Shown here in pieces: positions 1-7,345 of a stretch of DNA of 16,605 nucleotides (position 1 is its first letter; every line of letters begins with the position of its first letter). The position numbers and the translations under genes were made by a program. Source of the DNA: Verrucomicrobiota bacterium (lineage in GTDB: Bacteria > Verrucomicrobiota > Verrucomicrobiia > Chthoniobacterales > UBA10450); assembly GCA_003217835.1 (NCBI GenBank), contig QHMQ01000088.1, positions 1-16,605 of the forward strand, given 5' to 3'. The notes under the pieces were generated by a model. The model was given only the letters and a program-made list of their open reading frames with translations, searched no databases and was not told the origin of the DNA.

Positions 1-36
1 CAATTCCGGCCGCATTAAAATAATCTCGCCGGCCAG

Positions 37-1104
37 ATGTTCCTTCGCGTCGCCGTTCTTGCGTTGTTGTTCAGCGCGACTTCTCGTGTTTATGCACAAG
101 AAGCTTTCAGCGACGCCTTGCCAACCTCGAGTGATACTAACTTGGGACAGGCAACGCCGGAAAGCGCATGGCTGGATTTGCGTCAAAGCGCGCCTCGCAA
201 TTCGAGAACCCAAAATGCACCGGCATGGGTGGAGGCAGTTACACTATCGCCTGCGCAACCGACAGGCGACATGAGTTCGAAAAGCGTCTTTCGTATCCGG
301 GTGGTGCAACCGAGCGCAAATTATCAGGTCCTCCTTTTCCGCCTGTTCTTTGATGACAAACCAGGTCAGCTACCGGAGTTGATCGCGTGGGATGAATCTG
401 GCAGTCACGTTTTGCGCTCAGGCCCGCTCGGCTCCGGAATTAATCTGCCAAGCTCAGATTCGGTGATGATCCCGATGACCGGCGCTTTGTCCATCGATAT
501 CGAAGTTGCGGGGGATGGAAAAACCGTGCGGGCCGCGTATCTCGATTGGATGACGAGCAGCAATGTTGTTCATCCGTTAGGCGCCGAACGTCGTGACGTG
601 ATTCCGGAGCCCTTTTCATCGATGCCGCCGTTACACTCGCCCACTCAGGACGAAGAGCACTTCGGAACTATCACGGCGACACTTGCTGCAGAGGCAATCC
701 GGATCAGCGGAAACATTCAAGAAGGTGCGGCGTTCCAATTTGGAGTTGAGACGCAACCCCTGGCGGCATTACTAACTTTCGAGGTCGCGAATCCGCGCAT
801 TGACGCTCCACCGCAGATTTATCTTAATGGCCAGGATATTGGGCCAGTTTCTCTGACATTGCCGGAATTGGCCGATCCGGGTTACCGCGGCGAAATGGAG
901 TCGCTGGTTAGGCAAATGCATTTTCAATATACCGGGTGGCTGCGGGCGCAGAAAATCGTGCCGGTCACGAACCTGAAAGTGGGCCCAAATGATCTGATTA
1001 TCGTGAACGGGACTGGCAGTGGACCTTCCGCAATCCGCACCACGCAGATCCAATTAAAGTATCTTTGGGATAAATCGGATTATCTTCTGCAAACCGGTCA
1101 CTAA
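37..1104 (+). CDS. Exported protein of unknown function next to T2SS pseudopilin gene
   Basis: I do not recognise the family. The 355-residue product starts with a hydrophobic signal peptide (about residues 1-20, with an AxA-like cleavage site at VYA-QE), so it should leave the cytoplasm. The rest is soluble and rich in beta-strand-like sequence. Residues about 60-180 and 210-350 look like two separate beta modules. The second ends in an alternating hydrophobic pattern (NDLIIVNGTGSG, then TTQIQLKYLW) of the kind seen in jelly-roll carbohydrate-binding domains, which is only an impression. The ATG at 37 fits the signal peptide; no clear Shine-Dalgarno site precedes it. gspG follows 69 bases downstream on the same strand, so a role in or as cargo of the secretion machinery is possible but unproven. 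Confidence 0.75.
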   Translation: MFLRVAVLALLFSATSRVYAQEAFSDALPTSSDTNLGQATPESAWLDLRQSAPRNSRTQNAPAWVEAVTLSPAQPTGDMSSKSVFRIRVVQPSANYQVLLFRLFFDDKPGQLPELIAWDESGSHVLRSGPLGSGINLPSSDSVMIPMTGALSIDIEVAGDGKTVRAAYLDWMTSSNVVHPLGAERRDVIPEPFSSMPPLHSPTQDEEHFGTITATLAAEAIRISGNIQEGAAFQFGVETQPLAALLTFEVANPRIDAPPQIYLNGQDIGPVSLTLPELADPGYRGEMESLVRQMHFQYTGWLRAQKIVPVTNLKVGPNDLIIVNGTGSGPSAIRTTQIQLKYLWDKSDYLLQTGH

Positions 1105-1173
1105 AAAATTCTCAACACGCCGCTAGCGTAGCGAGAGACGAGATGAGAGGTTCTTCCTCCGACTCGAAAAACA

Positions 1174-1587
1174 ATGAAAGAGAATCAACAGGGCTTCACG
1201 CTTCTCGAGATCATGCTCGTGGTGACGATCATCGCTCTCTTGCTTGGCACTGCGATCTACAAACTTGCGGGCAACGTGGAATACTCGCGGCATGTTCGAG
1301 TTGCCGCTGACCTCCAAGGAATCAACACCCAGCTTAAGCTTTATGAAAGCATGAACGGTTTTTATCCGACGACCGAGCAAGGTTTGCAGGCTCTCGTGAC
1401 CCAACCAGATACCGATCCGAGGCCGACGCGTTGGTATCAATTGTATAAGGGGCTGCCAAAAGATCCGTGGCAGAATGATTACATTTACCGCAATCCGGGT
1501 CTCAAAAACCCTAACGGCTACGACCTGTTTTCCGCAGGACCCGATCGAAAACCAGAGACAACGGACGACGATTGGGGCGGCGATTAA
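1174..1587 (+). CDS. gspG: Type II secretion system major pseudopilin GspG
   Basis: This is the main structural subunit of the T2SS periplasmic pseudopilus, made as an inner-membrane prepilin and processed by the GspO/PilD peptidase. The 137-residue protein has a short six-residue charged leader, then G7|FTLLE with Glu at mature position 5, a hydrophobic helix to about residue 28, and the typical GspG tail. That tail includes FYPTTEQGLQAL, a DPW segment (QNDYIYRNPG) and a Gly/Asp-rich end (YDLFSAGPD, DDDW) corresponding to the calcium-binding loop of the family. Length is normal. It lies apart from gspHIJK and converges on their operon with only a 24-base gap. There is no strong Shine-Dalgarno site; the start is fixed by the short leader. 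Confidence 0.95.
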   Translation: MKENQQGFTLLEIMLVVTIIALLLGTAIYKLAGNVEYSRHVRVAADLQGINTQLKLYESMNGFYPTTEQGLQALVTQPDTDPRPTRWYQLYKGLPKDPWQNDYIYRNPGLKNPNGYDLFSAGPDRKPETTDDDWGGD

Positions 1588-1611
1588 GCCCGATTCGCAG
1601 TTGATTGGGTT
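1587..1611 (+). terminator. Possible weak terminator hairpin after gspG
   Basis: Positions 1587-1594 can pair with 1604-1611 (8 bp, two of them G-U, 9-base loop), followed by a partly T-rich stretch TCTATTGTTCC. The wobble pairs work only in the plus-strand transcript, matching termination of gspG. It reaches the end of the convergent gene. The poor U-tract and wobbles keep confidence low. Confidence 0.3.
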
Positions 1612-2217
1612 CTATTGTTCCACTTGCGGCGGCCGGAAATTTGGCGTGGGCGCGGGCACTGCCCTTGGATTTCGCTGAATCGTCCCACGCACGTGAGGTC
1701 GGGGCACCTGCCGCGGAACTGAAGGCACTGAGGGAGAAGGTAAGGTGGGCACTGCTGGTACGGCTGCTGTAGGCGGGTTCGGAACAAGAGGCGCGTTCGG
1801 CGGAGGCTGCGACAGAAGCGCCTCGTTAAAAGTGATCGTCGCAAATTTCCCGTCCTTGCTAATTGTTACTTTCGTCGCGCCCACACGATCTGACCATTCA
1901 ATGCTGGCGATGCTATAGCCATCCACCGGCTCCTTGGTGCTAACATATTTTTTGAAATTCTGATCTGAACTCGAAGCAATGGTAACCATATCGCCGTCCG
2001 GCGAACGCGCGGCATTGGCCACGTAAAGGTCTCTCGCAAAATCCGGTGTCGCCGAAGGCAACGCGATCGCGGTGGCAATTGCGAACGGCGAGTGATTCAT
2101 CATCGCTGCGTAGCGATCGAAATTGAAACGCGGCGGAAGAACGTCGTCCGCCTGGCCGCCAATCGCGCCGAACAAGGCGAACATCGAAATAAGCGTGAGG
2201 GAGGACTTCCTAATCAT
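1612..2217 (-). CDS. Exported proline-rich protein at the end of the T2SS operon, possibly GspC/PilP-like
   Basis: The 201-residue protein begins with a signal peptide (about residues 1-23, IGGQA-DD). Residues 33-47 (FDRYAAMMNHSPFAI) resemble the short segment around the (R/H)NPF-type motif that opens GspC and PilP periplasmic domains. A compact beta-rich domain follows at about 60-132, ending GKFATITFNEAL. The last 65 residues are dominated by Pro, Val and Ala. Its start overlaps the stop of the GspM-like gene by one base (TAATG), indicating translational coupling, and no independent ribosome binding site is seen. Position and layout suggest the clamp between inner-membrane GspL/GspM and the secretin, but the homology is inferred from a weak motif and context only. 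Confidence 0.7.
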   Translation of the reverse strand: MIRKSSLTLISMFALFGAIGGQADDVLPPRFNFDRYAAMMNHSPFAIATAIALPSATPDFARDLYVANAARSPDGDMVTIASSSDQNFKKYVSTKEPVDGYSIASIEWSDRVGATKVTISKDGKFATITFNEALLSQPPPNAPLVPNPPTAAVPAVPTLPSPSVPSVPRQVPRPHVRGTIQRNPRAVPAPTPNFRPPQVEQ

Positions 2218-2768
2218 TATTTTGCCCGTTGAGCGGGTACAAACCAGCGCGCGATCTTGAACTTGCCAACCATCATCGTCGGATCGCTACCATCGATTGC
2301 CAGATTGACATTTTCAAATACCACAAAGGCGTCCGGTTGTTGCACGTCATAAAGAAAATGAACCAGCGGCGACCACGGGCTTTTGGTTTCAATTGATGCG
2401 AAAACCGTTTGATGATTGGGCGTCGTCTCGCCTGAACCAATTGCGGGGTTCTGGATCAAGACATTGTATTTAGCGGCGACCTGTTTCATTTGATCCAGTA
2501 GGATAGACGCTTCCGCAGGATTTTTGAGAATTGGTTGGTGCTGCTGGATCCATTGATCGCGTTTTATCCAGAGATCCCGCTCTTTTACGTAAACGGCCTG
2601 CTCCGCGCGCGCCGTTTTGCGGGCGGCCAACTCAGTGCGTGCGCGACCCAGCGCGCTAAAGAGCCAGCTCAAGATCAGGAGATTGAGCAACGCGATTCCT
2701 GCGCCGGCGACGATCCACGCAAGCACACGCTCGCGTGGATTCATTCTTTTATACCAATCCGGAATCAT
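2217..2768 (-). CDS. gspM: GspM/PilO-like inner-membrane assembly protein of the T2SS
   Basis: The 183-residue protein is bitopic. It has a short basic cytoplasmic N-terminus, one transmembrane helix at about residues 15-39, a predicted coiled-coil linker at about 40-75 rich in Arg/Glu/Ala/Lys, then a small alpha/beta periplasmic domain (about 85-180). This is the architecture of GspM and PilO, which pair with GspL/PilN to form the inner-membrane platform. The ATG overlaps the stop of the GspL-like gene (ATGA). It has a good Shine-Dalgarno site, AAGGAAG at 2781-2775, six bases before the start. Sequence identity to GspM is weak by eye; the assignment rests on topology, size and gene order. 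Confidence 0.75.
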   Translation of the reverse strand: MIPDWYKRMNPRERVLAWIVAGAGIALLNLLILSWLFSALGRARTELAARKTARAEQAVYVKERDLWIKRDQWIQQHQPILKNPAEASILLDQMKQVAAKYNVLIQNPAIGSGETTPNHQTVFASIETKSPWSPLVHFLYDVQQPDAFVVFENVNLAIDGSDPTMMVGKFKIARWFVPAQRAK

Positions 2769-4000
2769 CGCGGTCTTCCTTCCAATCGAAACTGTGCGTG
2801 GTCGTTCGGCAAAATGCGCGGAGCAGCCATCTCAAATTGAAAGATTCGCAGCTCCGGACTCTTCTTTACTTTGTCGATGAATTGATACGCGAGCCCCGCG
2901 GTATTGGCTTCTCCATCTACTGAGATTTGGCGTGCAGATTGATTATATCCAGTAATCCGCACATCGGAGGACGGCAAACTTTCGAAAAGATGCAGCAAGA
3001 TTTCGACCGGATAATAACGTGAATCAACCGCCGGCGCGAGTGCCTTCCAGTTCGCTTCTGCCGTTCGGACAAACTCGATTTGAGGCGCATCCTTCGCGAT
3101 ACGTCCATCAAGCCGTCCAATTTCCAGACGCATATAGGCTAGATACGCTAGCAAGACCAAGAGAAATCCTGCGTAAGCGGCTCCTGCCCACCTCAGTCGC
3201 TTCCGCCATTCCACTTGCCTGGCTATTTGTGAGCGGCGATGGCGCCAGCCTTCTGGCAGGAGGTTTAGTTTCACCGGAGCCGGCGGCAGCTCAATGCCAA
3301 CTATCTCCGTCGAGCTCGCCAGAATTCGCTCCACGGTGTCACGCAATTGATAGCAGGTCTCGTCCAGCAACACGTTTGGAAACGACGCGTTAATGCCTTG
3401 CAGTTCAGCGCTCAATCTCAATTGTGGCAATTCCAGTTGTAATTCTTCGCCCTTCGCGCTTTCAAGAGTCCGGGTAAAGCTGAGCTTGCCGTTCTCAGTT
3501 ACGGCGGAAACAAGCGTCTCGCCTTCTGGATAAATAAGAAGAGCATTTCCTTGCGGCGCATAAGTGCTCGCGCGTTGCGCGGCATATACCGTGACTTGCC
3601 GCGGGATGTAACCACGCTCCAGCAGTGGCGCCGCGATCTCGGCAAGCTGTTCGTTTCTAATCGCGACGGCGGATACCACACTTCCGCTCTCGGTTTGCTC
3701 GATCACCTCAAAGTCAGTTGTCACTTCATCAGCCGAGAACGGCAGCGCCTTCTCAATCTGGATTCGAATCATTTCTGGAAACTCCGCCGGATCGACGGTG
3801 GGCAAACGAAATCGCTGGGCAAGCACGGCGGCAAGCGGCAGGCCAAGCACCAAATCGTCGGTCGCCTTCAGCAGCGGCACCGCTTCACCCAAACTCTCAA
3901 GCTTGCGTACGTCCCAGGAGCCGTTTCGCTCCGCTGAGCGCAGAAATTTCCAGCCGTGCGCGGTCGGAATTATAAAGACAGATGTCGACGCGGTCTTGAT
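2765..4000 (-). CDS. gspL: GspL-like protein with PilM-like and PilN-like parts; probable ATC start
   Basis: This is the inner-membrane platform protein that should link cytoplasmic ATPase GspE to the pseudopilus machinery. Read from 4000 it has 411 residues. The PilM/GspL actin-like cytoplasmic domain covers about residues 1-235, with DLVLGLPL, IQIEKALPFS and ERGYIPRQVTVY. A PilN-type LNLLPEGW stretch lies at about 245-252, one transmembrane helix at about 271-290, and a PilN-like periplasmic domain extends to the end. The first ATG/GTG/TTG in frame is TTG at 3892, but the frame stays open upstream. The added sequence reads KTASTSVFIIPTAHGWKFL, which looks like the first beta-strands of the domain. 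A strong AAGGAG (4013-4008) sits seven bases before ATC 4000. I therefore choose ATC as the start; a lost ATG or a base error there is the alternative. Confidence 0.8.
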   Translation of the reverse strand: MKTASTSVFIIPTAHGWKFLRSAERNGSWDVRKLESLGEAVPLLKATDDLVLGLPLAAVLAQRFRLPTVDPAEFPEMIRIQIEKALPFSADEVTTDFEVIEQTESGSVVSAVAIRNEQLAEIAAPLLERGYIPRQVTVYAAQRASTYAPQGNALLIYPEGETLVSAVTENGKLSFTRTLESAKGEELQLELPQLRLSAELQGINASFPNVLLDETCYQLRDTVERILASSTEIVGIELPPAPVKLNLLPEGWRHRRSQIARQVEWRKRLRWAGAAYAGFLLVLLAYLAYMRLEIGRLDGRIAKDAPQIEFVRTAEANWKALAPAVDSRYYPVEILLHLFESLPSSDVRITGYNQSARQISVDGEANTAGLAYQFIDKVKKSPELRIFQFEMAAPRILPNDHAQFRLEGRPR

Positions 4001-4001
4001 G

Positions 4002-4916
4002 TCAAAGCTCCTTCCAGGCGATCACTTGAGGATTATTGTCCGCTTTGCGCACCACCATCTGCACAGCCCGCGTGCTATCGCCTGATTTTCCCACGCTCAT
4101 GATACGGAATACTTGGTCGTTGAATCCAACCAATCCAGCAAGCTGCTGAAATTGTTCCGGTGAAAAGCCAAGGGCATTTTGAATGTCAGCCAAGTTCTTG
4201 AATGGAATATCATCGGCAGTTCCATCGACTCCGTCCTGACCGCGACGCAATTGTAAAAACCGATCCACCAAATCATCTCTCATCCCGGGCAGCGCGCGCA
4301 ATACATCACGCGAGGCCCAGGCGAGATCGATCGGGCCGGAACTGTTGATCGTAAAATCATCGTCCCAACCCAACTTTGAAGTGAATTCACCCCAGCCAAC
4401 GATTTTCCCGAGTTCATCTACCGAGGTCAGCGGCGCGTGCGCCGGACGATAGTCGGCCGTTTCCGGCGGTGCGTTTAAACGATGAAGTCCAGTGTTTGGT
4501 TCCACCCAATCCAGCAGAGCATCCATCATTCGGTCACGCTCATTAAGATCGACTCCGTTATGCTCAAGATATCTTCGCAGAATTTCGACGCGAATCGGAT
4601 CTTCGCCAGCAGTGAGCCAGTTTAAGTTCAAGCGGCCACCTTCGCCAGTAACGCGGACTTCATAACCTTCCCGGTCACCGACTTTTCGATGCAGGTTTGG
4701 CGAGCTGGGCCTCACGCTTGGATGCAAGGCAACTTCCGCGCCAGAAGCCGCCATCGCCTCCGCGGCGAGAGCGCGGTTTGCATTACCGGAAAGCGTAAGC
4801 CGAGAATCAATGTCGAGAGCCCAGGAAATTACCATCGCACTGAGCAAAAACAGTGCCCAAAGCGATAACATGAGTGCTGCCCCACGCGATCGGATGACTA
4901 GGATCGACGTCTTCAT
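4002..4916 (-). CDS. gspK: Type II secretion system minor pseudopilin GspK
   Basis: GspK is the large minor pseudopilin that caps the pseudopilus tip together with GspI and GspJ. The 304-residue product has a basic leader, a cleavage-type glycine (RSRG12|AALML), a hydrophobic helix to about residue 34 and then the GspK body: ASGAEVALH, EGGRLNLNWL, MMDALLDWVEPN and a helix-hairpin region with LTSVDELGKIVGW. As usual for GspK, the mature N-terminus lacks the conserved Glu at position 5. AGAAGGAA lies just before the ATG (core 4925-4921). It follows the broken gspJ after 37 bases, and its last codons hold the ribosome binding site of the GspL-like gene. Length and ends look intact. Confidence 0.93.
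   Translation of the reverse strand: MKTSILVIRSRGAALMLSLWALFLLSAMVISWALDIDSRLTLSGNANRALAAEAMAASGAEVALHPSVRPSSPNLHRKVGDREGYEVRVTGEGGRLNLNWLTAGEDPIRVEILRRYLEHNGVDLNERDRMMDALLDWVEPNTGLHRLNAPPETADYRPAHAPLTSVDELGKIVGWGEFTSKLGWDDDFTINSSGPIDLAWASRDVLRALPGMRDDLVDRFLQLRRGQDGVDGTADDIPFKNLADIQNALGFSPEQFQQLAGLVGFNDQVFRIMSVGKSGDSTRAVQMVVRKADNNPQVIAWKEL
4008..4013 (-). promoter_or_regulatory. Shine-Dalgarno site that fixes the gspL-like start
   Basis: AAGGAG on the minus strand lies inside the last codons of gspK and is spaced seven bases from ATC at 4000. No in-frame ATG, GTG or TTG occurs between it and position 3892. The site is among the strongest of the operon and would be pointless if translation began at 3892, more than 110 bases away. 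Confidence 0.65.
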
Positions 4917-4953
4917 AATTTCCTTCTGAGCGGAATTGGATGGTTCAGCATAG

Positions 4954-5590
4954 TCAAAACGGGGTCCGCTTTAACGGAATGATCGCTTCCCAAGGCACCG
5001 CGGCATCGGTGCGTCCCACGGTTACCTTCACAAGCGGTGGGAGCCGGAGGGGGTTTGTCCATTGGTCTGCCCAACTGTTTACCTGAGGATCGAAGTAATG
5101 GATTTGGAGGCTGCTAACGTTCTTAATCAAAGGCACCCAAGTCTCACCACCAATACCAGAATCATCCTGTGGTTTTCGCAAAAAACCGAGATCGAGCCGG
5201 TCGTTCTTGTTGCTTTCAGGCTGCAGCCGCATTTGAACTGTAAATTTACCGGGCGCATAGCGCGTTAGTAATCCGGGTCCGGCACTGCAGGTCCACTTGA
5301 TCTCATCGCGCTGGCGGTCGTTCAATTTAAACGGTTCGCCTGACTGGCAAGCTTTGCCATTGCGCCTGCAAGAGATCACGCAAACCGTTATAGCGTGCGT
5401 CGGCCACGCTCGCGTCGGAGGAAGCGCGTAGCGCGGCGAGATTCGATTGCACGAAGCGATAGATCGCTAGCGACATCATGGCGAGAATCGCCACCGCCAG
5501 CATGATCTCCAGCAGCGTGAAGCCGTCTCTACGAGCGACCAACTTGCTTGAATTCAATATCGCTTTCTGATTAGCGCGGCCGATAAACAT
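4954..5590 (-). pseudogene. gspJ: Type II secretion minor pseudopilin GspJ, interrupted by a one-base frameshift
   Basis: The N-terminal half (5590 down to about 5345) encodes a prepilin, RRDG|FTLLEIMLAVAIL with Glu at mature position 5, then a GspJ-type helix and ...LQAQWQSLP. In that frame it soon hits TAA at 5329-5327. The C-terminal half continues in the next frame with SGEPFKLND, WTCSAGPGLLTRY, IHYFDPQVNSW and LPPLVKVTVGR to a stop at 4954, all typical of GspJ. Dropping one base near 5344 joins them as QSLP-SGEPF, giving about 211 residues, a normal GspJ length. Start alternatives are GTG 5623, ATG 5590 (chosen) and TTG 5557; the last would give a shorter leader and directly follows the gspI stop. 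It could be real decay, a consensus error, or (unlikely) +1 recoding. Confidence 0.8.
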
Positions 5591-5987
5591 AAAAACTAAT
5601 TTGTTTTGACTGCGTAATTCCACCCCGCATCCATTGCGCGGTTAGAGTCACGAGATTGATCCCGCTTAGCTGAACATTGCCGGGTTCGGTCAAACCAGCC
5701 GGCGCATTTTTCTGAATCAATTTCACGATCCCATAACCAGTATCGATTTTAAATTCCTTTGTAGAGTCAGGAAAACCCGGCGCAGCCTGAACTTCCGCCA
5801 TACGATTAGACAGTATTTGGCGCACACGCTCTTCTTCCGCATTCAACGTGCTGGCGTTCAGACAATTTTCTACTGCGCGGCCAAGCGCCAGCACGCCTAC
5901 CGCAAAAATCGTGACCCCGATAAGTACCTCATAAAGCGCAAAGGCGCTGGCCAAATTTCGAATTTGCAGAGATCTATCTTGCGGCAT
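5571..5987 (-). CDS. gspI: Type II secretion system minor pseudopilin GspI
   Basis: This 138-residue minor pseudopilin is thought to nucleate the pseudopilus tip with GspJ and GspK. The leader is 15 residues, followed by FALYEVLIGVTIFAVGVLAL with Glu at mature position 5. The residue before the cleavage site is Ala15 rather than Gly. The body has the GspI pattern: ERVRQILSNRMAEVQAAPGF, a GYGIVKLIQ strand and a final ISFYVYRPR strand. The start overlaps the end of gspH by 14 bases and its stop overlaps the likely start of gspJ, so it is translated as part of one operon. Nothing in the reading frame looks damaged. Confidence 0.88.
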   Translation of the reverse strand: MPQDRSLQIRNLASAFALYEVLIGVTIFAVGVLALGRAVENCLNASTLNAEEERVRQILSNRMAEVQAAPGFPDSTKEFKIDTGYGIVKLIQKNAPAGLTEPGNVQLSGINLVTLTAQWMRGGITQSKQISFYVYRPR

Positions 5988-6447
5988 AATTCGTAAGTTC
6001 AGGCCGCGACGTCAACGCCGAATAATCTGCCTTCCACGAACCAGCCGAACCATTGAATTGAACAGTCGCTGGTTCGCATGTCCCCGATGGCCAGAAAATC
6101 CATTCGGATTTCGGATTCTTCGTCAATGCTGCCGACAGCGCTAGCTTCAGGGCATCTCCGCGATCCAGCTGAAATTCTGCGATCGGTTTAATCTTTTCGC
6201 CTTTTGCAAATGTTTCCGGGCGCAAAAAAACATGATCCTTATCCCAAGTAATCAGGTAGGAACGACGCTCCGCGACGCTTCGCTCCTGCGCCTGGCGCAC
6301 AAGATTATTGAAGCTATCCAGCGAGCGCCGGAGTCGCCTATCCGCGAGCACACCACTCAGACTCGGCACCGCGAGCAAAAGCAGCAACATCAGTATGAAG
6401 ACAGCGAGGACAATCTCGACCAAGGTAAACGCCCGCCGATGTCGCAT
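5974..6447 (-). CDS. gspH: Type II secretion system minor pseudopilin GspH, first gene of the operon
   Basis: The 157-residue protein has a six-residue basic leader (MRHRRA), then FTLVEIVLAVFILMLLLLLAVP with Glu at mature position 5, a bitopic pilin helix, and a GspH-type globular domain. Recognisable parts are RRLRRSLDSFNNLVRQAQ, the YLITWDKD strand, and a WIFWPSGTCEPATVQFNG segment matching the F/W-PDG-x(3)-P strand pair common in GspH/FimT proteins. Ala instead of Gly precedes the cleavage site. It opens the minus-strand operon, with a 124-base gap to the next gene upstream where a promoter should lie but where I see no convincing -35/-10 pair. Only a weak AGGT precedes the ATG. Confidence 0.88.
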   Translation of the reverse strand: MRHRRAFTLVEIVLAVFILMLLLLLAVPSLSGVLADRRLRRSLDSFNNLVRQAQERSVAERRSYLITWDKDHVFLRPETFAKGEKIKPIAEFQLDRGDALKLALSAALTKNPKSEWIFWPSGTCEPATVQFNGSAGSWKADYSALTSRPELTNYAAR

Positions 6448-6571
6448 TGGCGAAGTTACCTGATGCGCAATAAATCACAAGATAGATAGGTGGCGGTACA
6501 GGCATCTCGCCTTTAACTCTGACCTCTTATCGACGCGAAAGTGAGCGCCACGAGAAGGCAAATGCGTCTGG

Positions 6572-7345
6572 TCAGTTGCAAGGCGCACGAGCATGAACGG
6601 CGGTAAATGCGATAGTCTGTGTCCACCAACTTGGATCAGCGCAATACCCCAGGAACGTGTCAATGAGCGCTTCATTGAGTTTGCGGGAACGTGTTAAATC
6701 ATCGCGAAGCTCGACTATCGTCTGCGTCCAGTAATCGGCCCACGGAGAGCCACCATTGTAGATCGCAGTCTCGGCAGCGCCACCGATTTGCTCGAGACCC
6801 AAAGCCGCAAGCCGAGGTGCCAGCGTTCTACCGATGTGATAATCGATCCCGCGTTCTTGCGACCACGTTTTTAGCCAGCCGTCCCAGAACGCTCGCGCCT
6901 CCGGCGGCTCCGCGATAGTGATCGGTAGGAAATCCGGCTCAATCAGCAGGACTACGCCACCCGGCCGTAAGCTGGCGACGAGATTTACAATTGCCGCTTC
7001 AGCATCGGCGACGTGATGGAGTAATGCGCGCGCAGTCACAAGGTCAAAGCTGGCAGGCTCGATCGGTCCGGCCATGATGTCGCCCTGTCGCAGCTGCAAC
7101 CCCGGAGCGCACACGTTGATCAGTGACAGATCGAGATCACACGCAACAGCCTCGCCGGGAGCCACGCGCGCGGCGAGCCATGCCGAGATTGACCCATTGC
7201 CACAGCCAACTTCAAGGGTCCGAGCCCCTGGCTCGATGTTGAGAGACTCGATGTGCCGGCGGTGCATTGGATCGAGTAATTGCGACATCAATGCCAACCG
7301 CTTGCCCTCGCCTTCCAAATGATGACCTAGGACGTATTCGGCCAT
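6572..7345 (-). CDS. Class I SAM-dependent methyltransferase, substrate unknown
   Basis: This is a 257-residue soluble Rossmann-fold methyltransferase. Motif I is LEVGCGNGS (residues 44-52). The acidic end of strand 2 is ACDLD (68-72), GDI at 88-90 matches the adenine-binding acidic position, SFDLVTARALLHHV (99-112) is motif IV-like, and LRPGGVVLLIEPD is the post-motif strand. The C-terminal part carries an aromatic-rich segment (WADYWTQTI) and ends AFTAVHARAP, the usual last strand. It looks like the Methyltransf_11/25 group, which includes small-molecule and lipid/quinone methyltransferases; nothing here fixes the substrate. It is transcribed in the same direction as the gsp operon, 124 bases upstream of gspH, and divergently from the DUF1232 gene. 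No clear ribosome binding site is visible. Confidence 0.88.
   Translation of the reverse strand: MAEYVLGHHLEGEGKRLALMSQLLDPMHRRHIESLNIEPGARTLEVGCGNGSISAWLAARVAPGEAVACDLDLSLINVCAPGLQLRQGDIMAGPIEPASFDLVTARALLHHVADAEAAIVNLVASLRPGGVVLLIEPDFLPITIAEPPEARAFWDGWLKTWSQERGIDYHIGRTLAPRLAALGLEQIGGAAETAIYNGGSPWADYWTQTIVELRDDLTRSRKLNEALIDTFLGYCADPSWWTQTIAFTAVHARAPCN

Noticed and set aside
6..34. Inverted repeat CCGGC/GCCGG before the first gene, with an AT-rich centre resembling a -10 box
   Set aside because: A five-base stem with a 17-base loop is weak, and the true upstream context is outside the window.
3019..3393. Plus-strand open frame opposite the GspL-like gene
   Set aside because: It is the complement of well-supported coding sequence and its product is low-complexity Pro/Ser/Arg with no recognisable domain.
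5327..5350. Programmed +1 frameshift in gspJ as the explanation for the split reading frame
   Set aside because: The CCA-G site lacks a stalling stop codon or an obvious stimulatory element, and no GspJ recoding is known to me. An indel is simpler.
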